DNA of 64,000 nucleotides from Pueribacillus sp041725775 (GTDB taxonomy: Bacteria; Bacillota; Bacilli; Bacillales; UBA6769). The notes under the pieces are model-generated. The model was not told the origin of the DNA, did not search any database, and saw nothing but the letters and a program-made list of their open reading frames with translations. Position 1 is the stretch's first letter; the number at the start of each line of letters is the position of its first letter. Made by a program: the position numbers and the translations under genes. The stretch lies in assembly GCF_041725775.1 (NCBI RefSeq), contig NZ_JBEUEL010000004.1:1-64000 (forward strand), given 5' to 3'. Shown piece by piece: positions 54,096 through 62,477 of this stretch.

Positions 54096-54478
54096 ATAGT
54101 TAGTGGATAGTAATCTGTTTTCATTCGTCCTATCCTTATTAAATTATTGGATTCGACATTCTATCATTAAATTTAAACTATATTGTTTCACTCAAAAAGA
54201 AATTTTTAACATTATTTTATTGAAGTTGCTTTTGTACGTGAGGAAGGGAGAAAATGTCGCGAAAATACAGAATCATAGGAATGTTGAAGTCTAATTTTGC
54301 ACCGCTTGAAGTTAATATGATCTTATTGTTTAATAGAAAACATTTTCAATAAAATAATATTCACCTGTTTTGAATGATGTAAATGTTCGTGATGTGTGTT
54401 TAAATTACGTTGTTTATAGGTTAGCGTAAAGTTGTATCGATTACTGTGTATTTTTAACTGAATGAAAGGGGAAATAAA

Positions 54479-55825
54479 ATGGAATTAAGTAGAAGGTTGG
54501 CACAATATATTTCTACGTTATCATATGAACAGCTACCTAAACATGTTATTGAATTTACGAAACTATGCCTATTAGATTATTTTGCCTCAGCGATTGCTGG
54601 GAAAGACAAAAAACCGATTCAAATGATTGACCAGTTTGCAAAAGAAATGGGTGGATATGAACAAGCAACTACAGTAACAGGTGGAAAAACCTCAGTCATG
54701 AATGCAGCATTTGTCAATGGAGCTGCGAGTCATATTGTAGAGCTTGATGACATTCATAAAGGATCAATCATTCATGCGGCTACTGTCGTTATTCCGGCTG
54801 TGCTTGCGGTCGCTGAATGGAAACAATTATCGGGAAAGGAAGTCATCACCGCTGTAGTTGTAGGTTATGAAGTATGCTATCGAATTGGTGAGGCAGTATC
54901 CCCATCTCACTATTATTTCTGGCATAATACGGCGACATGTGGCACGTTCGGTGCGGCTGCGGCCGTTGCAAAGCTATTAAACTTAACAGAAGAACAAATT
55001 GTTCATGCACTGGGTAATGCAGGTACACAAGCGGCTGGACTTTGGGAGTTTATTGAAGACGGTGCGATGACGAAACAGCTTCACCCGGGAAAAGCGGCAA
55101 TGAACGGATTGATCAGTGCTATGCTTGGAAAGAAAAACTTTACAGGGGCAACAAAAATATTAGAAGGTAATCGCGGATTTTTTCATGCGATGAGCGAACA
55201 GTTTGATGTGACAAAAGTAACAGATAAACTTGGAGAACGATACAAAATTATTGAAAACTCATTTAAAATTCATGCATCATGCCGGCATACCCACCATGTG
55301 ATGGATGAAATGATTGAATTAGCAAAAGAGAGAAAGTTTCAGGAAAGAGAAATCGATCATATCGTTGTTCGAACGTATCAGGTTGCAATTAACATTACAG
55401 ATAACGATAAGCCGATGACGGTATATGCAGCAAAGTTCAGTTTGCAGTTTTGTACAGCATTAGCACTTTTAACTGGAAGAGGGGGACTTGATGATTTTAA
55501 TGAAGGAACGTTGTGGGACCATGACATTCGTGCATTGATGAAACGGGTAGAGCTTATTTCCGACGAGACATTTAACGATGCTTATCCTGACAAGTGGGGG
55601 GCGGCTGTCACAGTATACTTAAAAAAGGGTGATTCGATTACGAGAAAAACAGATTATCCGAAAGGTGATCCTGAAAAGCCTGTAACCTCTGATGAGTTAG
55701 TTATGAAGTTTAAAAATTTGGCAAAAACTATGTCAGATGTAGCTCGGGATCGTTTCGTCAACGACGTATTAACGTTAGAGAGGCAAAAAAATATACATAA
55801 ATTAATGAAAACGATTCACGAATAG
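54479..55825 (+). CDS. MmgE/PrpD-family protein
   Basis: A 448-residue protein of the family that contains 2-methylcitrate dehydratase, cis-aconitate decarboxylase and several unassigned dehydratases. The helical N-terminal domain has SHIVELDDIHKGSIIHAA (about residue 83), which carries the conserved active-site Asp/His, and a KLHPGKAA-like QLHPGKAAMNG block (about 200); HASCRHTHH is near 266. No prpB/prpC genes are nearby, so methylcitrate is not a likely substrate; a dehydration or decarboxylation of a polycarboxylate is inferred. First gene of the dicarboxylate block. Confidence 0.85.
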   Translation: MELSRRLAQYISTLSYEQLPKHVIEFTKLCLLDYFASAIAGKDKKPIQMIDQFAKEMGGYEQATTVTGGKTSVMNAAFVNGAASHIVELDDIHKGSIIHAATVVIPAVLAVAEWKQLSGKEVITAVVVGYEVCYRIGEAVSPSHYYFWHNTATCGTFGAAAAVAKLLNLTEEQIVHALGNAGTQAAGLWEFIEDGAMTKQLHPGKAAMNGLISAMLGKKNFTGATKILEGNRGFFHAMSEQFDVTKVTDKLGERYKIIENSFKIHASCRHTHHVMDEMIELAKERKFQEREIDHIVVRTYQVAINITDNDKPMTVYAAKFSLQFCTALALLTGRGGLDDFNEGTLWDHDIRALMKRVELISDETFNDAYPDKWGAAVTVYLKKGDSITRKTDYPKGDPEKPVTSDELVMKFKNLAKTMSDVARDRFVNDVLTLERQKNIHKLMKTIHE

Positions 55826-55835
55826 GGGATTAACG

Positions 55836-56678
55836 ATGAGAGAAATCCATTTTGATGAGATCGTTGAGAAAGTTGCTCAGCTTTGTATAAAGTCAAACTA
55901 TGAGTTAGGCGAAGATGTCATGCAAGCGTTTCGCTCGGCATTAAAATCGGAAAAGTCTGAAATGGGAAAAGATATTATAAACCAATTAATTGAAAATGCG
56001 AACATTGCAAAACACGATCAAGTTCCGATGTGCCAAGATACAGGAACTGCTGTCTTTATCGTTGAGCTAGGTCAAGATTGTCATATTATTGGTGGTCAGC
56101 TAAAAGCTGCAATTAATAAAGGAGTAAAAAAAGGCTACGGTGAAGGGTATTTGCGTAATTCAATCGTGCACGATCCGTTAAATCGAAAAAATACTGGTGA
56201 CAATACGCCTGCCATTATTCACATTGAAATGGTCGAAGGAGATCAACTCGCACTTCATATGACTGCTAAAGGAGGCGGTGCTGAAAATATGAGTGCGTTA
56301 AAAATGTTAAAGCCTTCGGATGGGATTGACGGGGTGAAAGATTACATTATCGATATCGTGAAGGAAGCAGGGCCAAATGCGTGTCCGCCGCTCGTCGTCG
56401 GTGTCGGAATAGGAGGCAATTTTGAACGGTGTGCCTATTTAGCAAAACGGTCGTTATTTCGGCCGTTAGGTGAACGGCATCAAGAACGTCACATTGCCGA
56501 GCTTGAAGCTGAGCTTATTCGTACAATTAACCGTCTCGGAATTGGCCCGCAAGGAATGGGTGGAAGTACGACAGCACTAGATGTCAAAATTGAAGCAGAA
56601 CCATGCCATATTGCTGCGCTCCCAGTTGCAGTTAATTTAAATTGCCATGCAAGTCGGCATAAAACAGCAGTATTGTAG
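55836..56678 (+). CDS. Fe-S hydro-lyase alpha subunit (fumarase/tartrate dehydratase type)
   Basis: A 280-residue alpha subunit of a two-subunit class I hydratase. The three cysteines that hold the 4Fe-4S cluster are visible in PMCQDTG (67), NACPPL (about 183) and NLNCHAS (about 270). The enzyme adds or removes water on a C4-C5 dicarboxylate: fumarate/malate, L-tartrate, or mesaconate/citramalate. The gene context, with tartrate-type genes and not other TCA genes, favours tartrate dehydratase or mesaconase. It is ten bases after the MmgE/PrpD gene and directly followed by the beta subunit. Confidence 0.9.
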   Translation: MREIHFDEIVEKVAQLCIKSNYELGEDVMQAFRSALKSEKSEMGKDIINQLIENANIAKHDQVPMCQDTGTAVFIVELGQDCHIIGGQLKAAINKGVKKGYGEGYLRNSIVHDPLNRKNTGDNTPAIIHIEMVEGDQLALHMTAKGGGAENMSALKMLKPSDGIDGVKDYIIDIVKEAGPNACPPLVVGVGIGGNFERCAYLAKRSLFRPLGERHQERHIAELEAELIRTINRLGIGPQGMGGSTTALDVKIEAEPCHIAALPVAVNLNCHASRHKTAVL

Positions 56679-56690
56679 GTGATGATGAAT

Positions 56691-57245
56691 ATGCAAAAAC
56701 ATATTTATTTACCATTAAACGATAAGTCGATTCACACACTGCGAGCAGGAGAAAGAGTGTTGCTATCAGGAACCGTTTATACAGCGAGAGATGCTGCTCA
56801 TAAACGGATGATTGAGCAACTTCAAGACGGCAAACGACTTCCGTTTGATGTGAACCGACAAGTCATTTATTACGTTGGACCGACGCCAGAAAAACCAGGT
56901 CAAGTGATTGGTTCAGCTGGTCCGACGACGAGTTCACGGATGGACAAATATACACCTGCACTTTTAAATCTAGGTTTAAAAGGAATGATTGGAAAAGGCT
57001 ACCGAAATGAAGATGTGAAACGAGCTATCGTTAATAACAAAGCTGTCTATTTCGGATCAATCGGTGGCTCTGCAGCTCTTATTTCTCGTTCAATTAAAGC
57101 TGTGGAAGTCGTTGCTTACGAAGAATTAGGTACAGAAGCGATTCGGAAATTAACGTTAGAAAAGTTTCCGTGCATCGTTTTATATGATGCATTTGGCGGC
57201 GATCAATATGAGATTGGCAAGAATATGTATCGTGAATTAGAATAG
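56691..57245 (+). CDS. Fe-S hydro-lyase beta subunit (fumarase/tartrate dehydratase type)
   Basis: A 184-residue beta subunit that completes the active site of the preceding protein. RDAAHKRMIEQL, the GPTTSSRMDKYTP substrate-binding segment (about residue 80) and GSIGGSAALI (about 122) are typical. Several in-frame starts cluster here; ATG 56691 is chosen because TAGGTGA lies eight bases before it. The two subunits are separate, as in Gram-positive and archaeal enzymes and in E. coli TtdAB, and unlike the fused FumA. Confidence 0.9.
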   Translation: MQKHIYLPLNDKSIHTLRAGERVLLSGTVYTARDAAHKRMIEQLQDGKRLPFDVNRQVIYYVGPTPEKPGQVIGSAGPTTSSRMDKYTPALLNLGLKGMIGKGYRNEDVKRAIVNNKAVYFGSIGGSAALISRSIKAVEVVAYEELGTEAIRKLTLEKFPCIVLYDAFGGDQYEIGKNMYRELE

Positions 57246-57257
57246 GGAGGAGATGCT

Positions 57258-57533
57258 TAATCGAAAATTGTAAATATCGTCGAAAAAGCAGTACCGATAA
57301 AATCGGAAATCCGTAATGCATATGTCGATTTTTCTAACATGAGTGCGTCTGTTGTTGCCATTATTACTGATGTGATGAAAGATGGAAAGCCCGTTATCGG
57401 TTACGGTTTTAACTCTAACGGTCGCTATGCATCGAGCGGTCTATTGAGAGAACGTTTTATTCCAAGACTTCTTGAAGCGAGTCAAGAAGACATTTTAAAT
57501 GATGACGGGACAAACTTTGATCCGCATAATTAA
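57258..57533 (+). pseudogene. tarD: D-tartrate dehydratase remnant (enolase superfamily)
   Basis: About 90 codons match the N-terminus of D(-)-tartrate dehydratase of Bradyrhizobium (about 390 residues): IRNAYVDFSNM, VGYGFNSNGRY-like IGYGFNSNGRYASSG and LLRERF. The place expected for the start codon, five bases after GGAGGAG, holds TAA (57258). The reading ends at DPHN with a stop just before the next gene, where the family continues with a further 290 residues including the whole catalytic barrel. The gene is thus broken at both ends and cannot make an enzyme, though a fragment could start at ATG 57339. Confidence 0.85.
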
Positions 57534-57552
57534 CTTACGAGGGTGTGACAAC

Positions 57553-58620
57553 TTGAAAAATTATAAGATAGCTGTTATCCCAGGGGACGGGATAGGAAGA
57601 GAAGTCGTTCCTGTCGCGCTTGACGTATTAGAAGCGATAGCAAAGAAACATAACTTCTCGTTTTCGTTCACACAATTCCCTTGGAGTTGTGACTATTATT
57701 TAGACCATGGAGAAATGATGCCATCTGATGGGCTAGAGCAATTAAAGAGTTTTGATGCGATCTTTCTTGGGGCAGTCGGAGATCCGAATCTTGTTGAAGA
57801 CCACATATCACTGTGGGGACTGTTACTAAAAATTCGTCGAGAATTTCAGCAATCGATCAATATTCGTCCTGCTCGCTACTTCGAAGGATTAACATCACCA
57901 CTTGCTGATCCGAAAAACTTTGATCTCGTTGTCATTCGAGAAAATAGCGAAGGTGAGTATAGTGAGGTTGGTGGTCGGATACATAAGGGTGACGATGAAA
58001 TTGCGATCCAAAATGCGATTTTTACGCGTAAAGGGGTCGAAGCTGCGATGCGGTATGCATTCAAAATTGCAGGCGAACGCCGAGGACATGTGACAAGTGC
58101 AACGAAATCAAATGGAATATTCCATACGATGCCGTTTTGGGATGAAGTGTTTGATGTCGTGAAAGAAGAATATCCAAATATGAAAACGTCAAAGACCCAT
58201 ATTGACGCATTGGCGGCATTTTTTATTAGCCGTCCAGAAGATTTTGATGTCGTGGTAGCAAGCAATTTATTTGGTGATATTTTAACAGACATTGGCGGTG
58301 CAATTATGGGAAGTATTGGAATTGCTCCTGCTGCGAATATTAATTTAACAGGAGAATATCCTTCCATGTTCGAACCCGTCCATGGGTCTGCACCGGATAT
58401 TGTCGGAAAAAACATTGCGAATCCGATCGGGCAAATTTGGACAGCCAAAATGATGCTTGATCATTTTGGCGAATTTGAAGCGGGAGAAGAAGTTCTTACC
58501 GCAATCGAGCATGTGACAAAAAGCGGAATAAAAACACTAGACATTGGTGGAAATGCGACAACAGACGAAGTTGCGAATGCTATATGTGATTTTATAAAAA
58601 AGGATGTTACGCCATCATAA
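57553..58620 (+). CDS. Tartrate/D-malate-type beta-decarboxylating dehydrogenase
   Basis: A 355-residue enzyme of the isopropylmalate/isocitrate dehydrogenase family, closest in length and style to YcsA of B. subtilis and tartrate dehydrogenase TtuC. IPGDGIGREVV (residues 9-19), the substrate Arg segment and the metal Asp loop SNLFGDILTDIGGAI (about 236-250) are intact. It oxidises, and may decarboxylate, a 2-hydroxydicarboxylate with NAD. The position after the hydratase and the tarD remnant favours tartrate or malate over leucine synthesis. The TTG at 57553 follows GAGGGTGTGA. Confidence 0.87.
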   Translation: MKNYKIAVIPGDGIGREVVPVALDVLEAIAKKHNFSFSFTQFPWSCDYYLDHGEMMPSDGLEQLKSFDAIFLGAVGDPNLVEDHISLWGLLLKIRREFQQSINIRPARYFEGLTSPLADPKNFDLVVIRENSEGEYSEVGGRIHKGDDEIAIQNAIFTRKGVEAAMRYAFKIAGERRGHVTSATKSNGIFHTMPFWDEVFDVVKEEYPNMKTSKTHIDALAAFFISRPEDFDVVVASNLFGDILTDIGGAIMGSIGIAPAANINLTGEYPSMFEPVHGSAPDIVGKNIANPIGQIWTAKMMLDHFGEFEAGEEVLTAIEHVTKSGIKTLDIGGNATTDEVANAICDFIKKDVTPS

Positions 58621-58647
58621 AGGGTGTAATTTGTTGGGGGAATAGTA

Positions 58648-59325
58648 ATGGATAGTTTTCGCTTATCTGATCTCGATCGAGCAACACTACAATATAAAGT
58701 AACGTCAAAATTACGTGAAGCGATTTTAAAAGGGGAATTTAATATGGGGGATCGGCTCATTCAAGAAGAATGGGCTGAGAAATTAGGGGTTAGTCGAATG
58801 CCAATACGAGAAGCCCTTAGGCAATTAGAAGTAGAAGGTCTCGTAAAAATTGAACCGCGGCGTGGAGCGATCGTAACCCCGATATCAGTTGAAGATATTG
58901 AAGAAATCTATCAATTGCGTGCATTACTTGAAGGTAAAGCTGTTGTAATGTCGTTACCGAACTTAGATGATGATGACATTCAAGAATTAGAAAGCTTGCA
59001 TCTGAAAATGACGAAGTTACGTGCAGATGATAGCGATGTTGAAAAGTACATGGAGCTAAACAATAAGTTCCACCAGATTCTTCGTTCAGGGTGTCCGTGG
59101 CGAAGAATTCACGGGATTATCGATACTCTTTGGAAAGGTATTCCACCGTATACGCCAAGCCTTCTTATTAATCATGTGAACGATTCAATGAAAGAACATG
59201 AACAAATGGTTCAATATGTAAAAGAAAATGAGCCAGAGAAGTTAGAAGCTGTCGTAAAAAAACATATATTGCGAACGCGAAATAATTTGATCAAAGTCGT
59301 TAGTCGTCAGGATGAGAACAGCTAA
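58648..59325 (+). CDS. GntR-family regulator with FCD domain
   Basis: A 225-residue transcription factor. The N-terminal winged helix (about residues 10-75, with WAEKLGVSRMPIREALRQLE) is followed by an all-helical FCD effector domain (about 85-215) holding Asp/His residues that often bind a metal and a carboxylate. It lies between the dehydrogenase and the CoA-transferase of the block and is the natural candidate regulator. Its operators may be the TTGGATAC/GTATCCAA half-sites, but that link is inference. Confidence 0.9.
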   Translation: MDSFRLSDLDRATLQYKVTSKLREAILKGEFNMGDRLIQEEWAEKLGVSRMPIREALRQLEVEGLVKIEPRRGAIVTPISVEDIEEIYQLRALLEGKAVVMSLPNLDDDDIQELESLHLKMTKLRADDSDVEKYMELNNKFHQILRSGCPWRRIHGIIDTLWKGIPPYTPSLLINHVNDSMKEHEQMVQYVKENEPEKLEAVVKKHILRTRNNLIKVVSRQDENS

Positions 59326-59347
59326 TCAGCCGTATCTCATCTTTTTT
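59311..59347 (+). terminator. Terminator overlapping the end of the GntR gene
   Basis: GATGAGA (59311-59317) and TCTCATC (59335-59341) pair across the stop codon, followed by six T. It separates the block into two transcripts. Confidence 0.75.
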
Positions 59348-59394
59348 CATGATAATTAAAACCAAAAAATCTGATTATATAGACAAATGAGAAT

Positions 59395-59407
59395 GTATCC
59401 AGTATCC
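59395..59407 (+). promoter_or_regulatory. Tandem GTATCC half-sites before the CoA-transferase gene
   Basis: GTATCCAGTATCC, within a larger ATGTAT...ATACAT inverted pair, sits 43 bases before the start codon and matches the right half of the 40434 palindrome. Confidence 0.4.
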
Positions 59408-59449
59408 TAATACATAGAGTAATACTTTTTATAAGGGGAGTTGAGAAAG

Positions 59450-60637
59450 TTGGCAGGTCCATTACATGGTATTCGTGTCGTTGATGTGACGACGAACATT
59501 TCAGGCCCGAGCTTAACGATGATTTTAGCTGATTTAGGTGCAGAAGTCATCAAAATCGAACGTCCGAATCGTGGAGATGATTCGCGAATGATGGGTCCAT
59601 TATGGGAAGGTGAAGGCGTTTATTATTTAAATATTAACCGTAATAAACGTTCTATCGTTATCAATTTACAAGAAGAAGAAGGTAAGCACGTCGTTTATAA
59701 CTTTGTGAAAGACGCTGACGTTTTCGTTGAGAATTTTCGCTACGGTAAAGCAGAAAAGTTAGGATTTGGTTATGACAAATTAAACAAACTTAATTCGAAA
59801 CTTATTTACTGTTCACTTTCAGCGTACGGTCAAAAAGGCGAGAAAAAATATAAGCCTGGTTACGATGCGATTATTCAAGCCGATACGGGAATAATGGGGA
59901 TAAATGGGTCAGAGAAAGCAGGACCTGCAAGAGCAGCCGTATCGATTTTAGATCAAGGAAGTGCAATGTGGGGAGCAATCGGTATTATTTCAGCACTTTA
60001 TGAACGGAAAAAGACAGGAAAGGGTCAAAAAGTAACGACCTCTTTATATGAAACAGGTGTGTTTTGGATGGGCTATCATATGCTGGCGTATATGGCGACA
60101 AAGACCGAGCCTAAAAAAATGGGTTCTAACCATGCTGCGTTTGCACCGTATGGAGCGTTTGAAACATCTGACGATCCAATTATGATCGGTGTATCGAACG
60201 ATTCGTTATTTGAAAAAGTTTGCCGTGTGATTCAAAAGGAAGAATGGATAACCGATGACCGATTTTGTACGAATATTAAGCGAGTAAAAAATCGTACCGA
60301 GCTTAACGAATTGCTTGAAAACCAATTTAAAACGAACAGCTCGGCGTACTGGCTTGAAAAATTTGATAAAGAAGGCGTTCCTTGTTCTATTATTCAAAAC
60401 GTTTCATCTGTATTACAAGATAAACAACTCGAAAGCTTAGAGATGCTAGCAAGTGCTAACCATCCAAAAATAAGTGATTTGAAACTCCCTAGACTGCCAA
60501 TTCGTCTCTCAAACTCCACGTTAGAAATAAAAAAATCACCGCCACTCTTAGGTGAGGATACGGTTCAAATTTTAAAGGAACATGGCATAAACGATGAACA
60601 TATTCAAATATTATTGAATAAAGGGATTATTCAATAA
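59450..60637 (+). CDS. Class III CoA-transferase (CaiB/BaiF family)
   Basis: A 395-residue CoA-transferase that moves CoA from a donor such as succinyl-CoA to a carboxylic acid. ILADLGAEVIKIE (about residues 25-37), ADVFVENFRYGKAEKLG and the KPGYDAIIQADTG block with the probable nucleophile Asp139 are intact. The TTG at 59450 is nine bases after AGGGGAG; an earlier TTG is only a base or two away from it. With the CitE-like lyase downstream, activation of a hydroxydicarboxylate such as citramalate or malate before cleavage is a sensible guess. Confidence 0.9.
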   Translation: MAGPLHGIRVVDVTTNISGPSLTMILADLGAEVIKIERPNRGDDSRMMGPLWEGEGVYYLNINRNKRSIVINLQEEEGKHVVYNFVKDADVFVENFRYGKAEKLGFGYDKLNKLNSKLIYCSLSAYGQKGEKKYKPGYDAIIQADTGIMGINGSEKAGPARAAVSILDQGSAMWGAIGIISALYERKKTGKGQKVTTSLYETGVFWMGYHMLAYMATKTEPKKMGSNHAAFAPYGAFETSDDPIMIGVSNDSLFEKVCRVIQKEEWITDDRFCTNIKRVKNRTELNELLENQFKTNSSAYWLEKFDKEGVPCSIIQNVSSVLQDKQLESLEMLASANHPKISDLKLPRLPIRLSNSTLEIKKSPPLLGEDTVQILKEHGINDEHIQILLNKGIIQ

Positions 60638-60640
60638 ACA

Positions 60641-60684
60641 AAGCAGGGTTGCTTAATTTTTGTTAAGCAACCCTGCTTGATTTA
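60641..60684. terminator. Bidirectional terminator between CoA-transferase and dctP
   Basis: AAGCAGGGTTGCTTAA (60641-60656) and TTAAGCAACCCTGCTT (60663-60678) form a perfect 16-base stem with a six-base loop between convergent genes. Confidence 0.9.
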
Positions 60685-61722
60685 ATTTCCTGACACGTCT
60701 TTTACAGCTTCATAAACATCCGCACCAATTTGGTCTTCGAACTTATCATAAATTGGTTCTAACGCTTCACGGAAGGCGGCAACTTGCTCATCTGTTAATT
60801 CAATGATTTCTACTTGTCCACGTTCTTTTAACGTTTCGTAAGCAGCATCATTTAGTGCTTTCGCTTCACTTCTTGCCACGTCTGTTCCTTTTTTAACACC
60901 TTCTTCAACGATTTTTTTTGTTGTATCATTCAAGTTTTCCCAAAATGTCGTATTCGTAAAGATGGCATAATCGACACGTGTATGATTCATGACAGTCATA
61001 TATTTTTGAACTTCATCAAATTTTCTTGATTCGATGTTACTAAATGTATTTTCTTGCCCATCGATTACTCCTTGATCGAGTGCGGTGTATAATTCATCGA
61101 ATGGGATCGATTCTGAGCCCGCTCCTAGTGCTGTATAAACAGCTTCTAAAACTTGTCCTCCTTGCGTACGGAATTTCATTCCATTGACATCTTCAGGCTT
61201 TTCAATCGGTTTATTATTATTTGTTAAATGTTTACCACCGTTTGGCCACATGTATAATCCAATGACACCATCATCTTCTAAACTACTTAAGATTTCTTGT
61301 CCTTTTTCTCCGTCCCAAAATGCAATTGCCTCTTCGTCATTTCTGAACGCAAATGGTAATGAAGGAACGTTAAATTGTGAGTTGTTCCCGACAAATTTTG
61401 AAAGGTCTGGTGCAATAAATTGAACATTGTTTGCTACGAGGTTTTGATATTCATCTTGGTCACCAAATAAAGAACTCATCGGATAAATTTCAACTTTGAT
61501 TTTACCGCCAGATTCTTCTTCGATGTACTCCTTCATCGCTAAAGCCCCTTGATGTTTTGGTGTGTTTTCAGCAACAACGTGTGAAAATTTAATCGTAATC
61601 TCTTGAATTTCCTGATCATTCGTATTTTTTTCACTTGCAGTTGGCTCATTGCTGTCATCGCCACAAGCGATCAATACGCTCAGCAGCAAAAATACAAATA
61701 AGACTATAAACTTACTTTTCAA
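60682..61722 (-). CDS. dctP: TRAP transporter substrate-binding lipoprotein DctP
   Basis: A 346-residue extracellular binding protein of the DctP family. The signal sequence ends in the lipobox LLSVLIAC (Cys20). Arg185 in GMKFRTQGG is the conserved carboxylate-binding residue, and SIPFDELYTALDQGVIDGQE is the family hallmark. It should capture a dicarboxylate or sugar acid for DctQM. The TTG start at 61722 follows GAGGGGGG. Unusually it is divergent from dctQM instead of leading that operon. Confidence 0.93.
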   Translation of the reverse strand: MKSKFIVLFVFLLLSVLIACGDDSNEPTASEKNTNDQEIQEITIKFSHVVAENTPKHQGALAMKEYIEEESGGKIKVEIYPMSSLFGDQDEYQNLVANNVQFIAPDLSKFVGNNSQFNVPSLPFAFRNDEEAIAFWDGEKGQEILSSLEDDGVIGLYMWPNGGKHLTNNNKPIEKPEDVNGMKFRTQGGQVLEAVYTALGAGSESIPFDELYTALDQGVIDGQENTFSNIESRKFDEVQKYMTVMNHTRVDYAIFTNTTFWENLNDTTKKIVEEGVKKGTDVARSEAKALNDAAYETLKERGQVEIIELTDEQVAAFREALEPIYDKFEDQIGADVYEAVKDVSGN

Positions 61723-61797
61723 TCAAAACCCCCCTCATTTAAAATAAATGATTAAACCGTTGTTTTAAAAAATATTAAACCACCCCCTAAATGGTTT

Positions 61798-61805
61798 TTG
61801 GATAC
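61798..61805. promoter_or_regulatory. TTGGATAC half-site upstream of dctP
   Basis: TTGGATAC lies 76 bases before the dctP start and faces GTATCCAA (61912-61919) across the divergent dctP-dctQ gap. Confidence 0.35.
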
Positions 61806-61911
61806 ATACAGTCAGAGAGATTTTAACATAACTAAAATAGTAAGTAAAGTTTGAATATTGTAAATATCATCTTGTTGTTTAAAAACGTATGGATTATTAT
61901 AGATTTAAATA

Positions 61912-61919
61912 GTATCCAA
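61912..61919. promoter_or_regulatory. GTATCCAA half-site upstream of dctQ
   Basis: GTATCCAA lies 15 bases before the inferred -35 box of dctQM and is the exact inverted counterpart of the site at 61798. Confidence 0.35.
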
Positions 61920-61933
61920 AATACAAACTGTTT

Positions 61934-61962
61934 TTGTTAGCGCTTACATTAGTATTGTATAA
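61934..61962 (+). promoter_or_regulatory. dctQM promoter with overlapping cre (CcpA) site
   Basis: TTGTTA (61934-61939) and GTATAA (61957-61962) are spaced by 17 bases. TGTTAGCGCTTACA (61935-61948) fits the cre consensus TGWNANCGNTNWCA at every position and covers the -35 box, so CcpA binding should repress transcription when good carbon sources are present. Confidence 0.65.
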
Positions 61963-61979
61963 AGGAAGGTGGGGGAATT

Positions 61980-62477
61980 ATGAAGGTTTTAACGAAAATT
62001 GAAAACTTTTTTGCTGCTTTGTTTTTTATTAGTGGTATTGCAGTTAGTCTTTATGCCGTTTTTATGCGTTATATTATTGGGCATTCACAAAGTTGGGCAA
62101 CGGAAATATTCACGATGCTACTCGTATGGGCAATATTTATTGGGTTTGCGACGGCGCTACGTGATAATGCGCATATTGCGATTGACATTGTTTATGATCG
62201 GGTCGGTCCCAACGTGAAAAAAATTTTTGAAATTGTCACTCTCATCTTCGGTATTAGTTTTTCTATCTTTTTTATTTGGACGGGGACGCAAATGGTCCTC
62301 GCAGCATACAGTCAAGGCATAAAAACGATTGATGCTGGCTTTCCAATTTGGATTTATTATTTAATCATGCCAGTCGGAGGTCTCTTGTTACTCATCCGAT
62401 TTATTGAAAAAGCGTTTCGTTTTTTTACGAAAGATGTGACGACAGAAACGGAGGTTGAATCGGAATGGCAACAATAA
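61980..62477 (+). CDS. dctQ: TRAP transporter small permease DctQ
   Basis: A 165-residue membrane protein with four hydrophobic helices (about residues 12-30, 48-65, 83-105 and 125-145). SWATEIFTMLLVWAIFIG (about 40) is the recognised DctQ motif. It forms the TRAP membrane complex with DctM, using a sodium gradient. The start follows GGAAGGTGGGGG. Its 3' end overlaps dctM by 13 bases. Confidence 0.92.
   Translation: MKVLTKIENFFAALFFISGIAVSLYAVFMRYIIGHSQSWATEIFTMLLVWAIFIGFATALRDNAHIAIDIVYDRVGPNVKKIFEIVTLIFGISFSIFFIWTGTQMVLAAYSQGIKTIDAGFPIWIYYLIMPVGGLLLLIRFIEKAFRFFTKDVTTETEVESEWQQ

Noticed and set aside
54103..54294. 63-codon plus-strand frame in the gap before the MmgE/PrpD gene
   Set aside because: AT-rich chance frame with no ribosome site and no protein-like pattern; the gap looks non-coding.
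55836..57245. Housekeeping fumarase of the TCA cycle
   Set aside because: Bacilli normally use class II FumC, and the genes around it are of tartrate/dicarboxylate catabolism; fumarase activity remains possible but is not the favoured reading.
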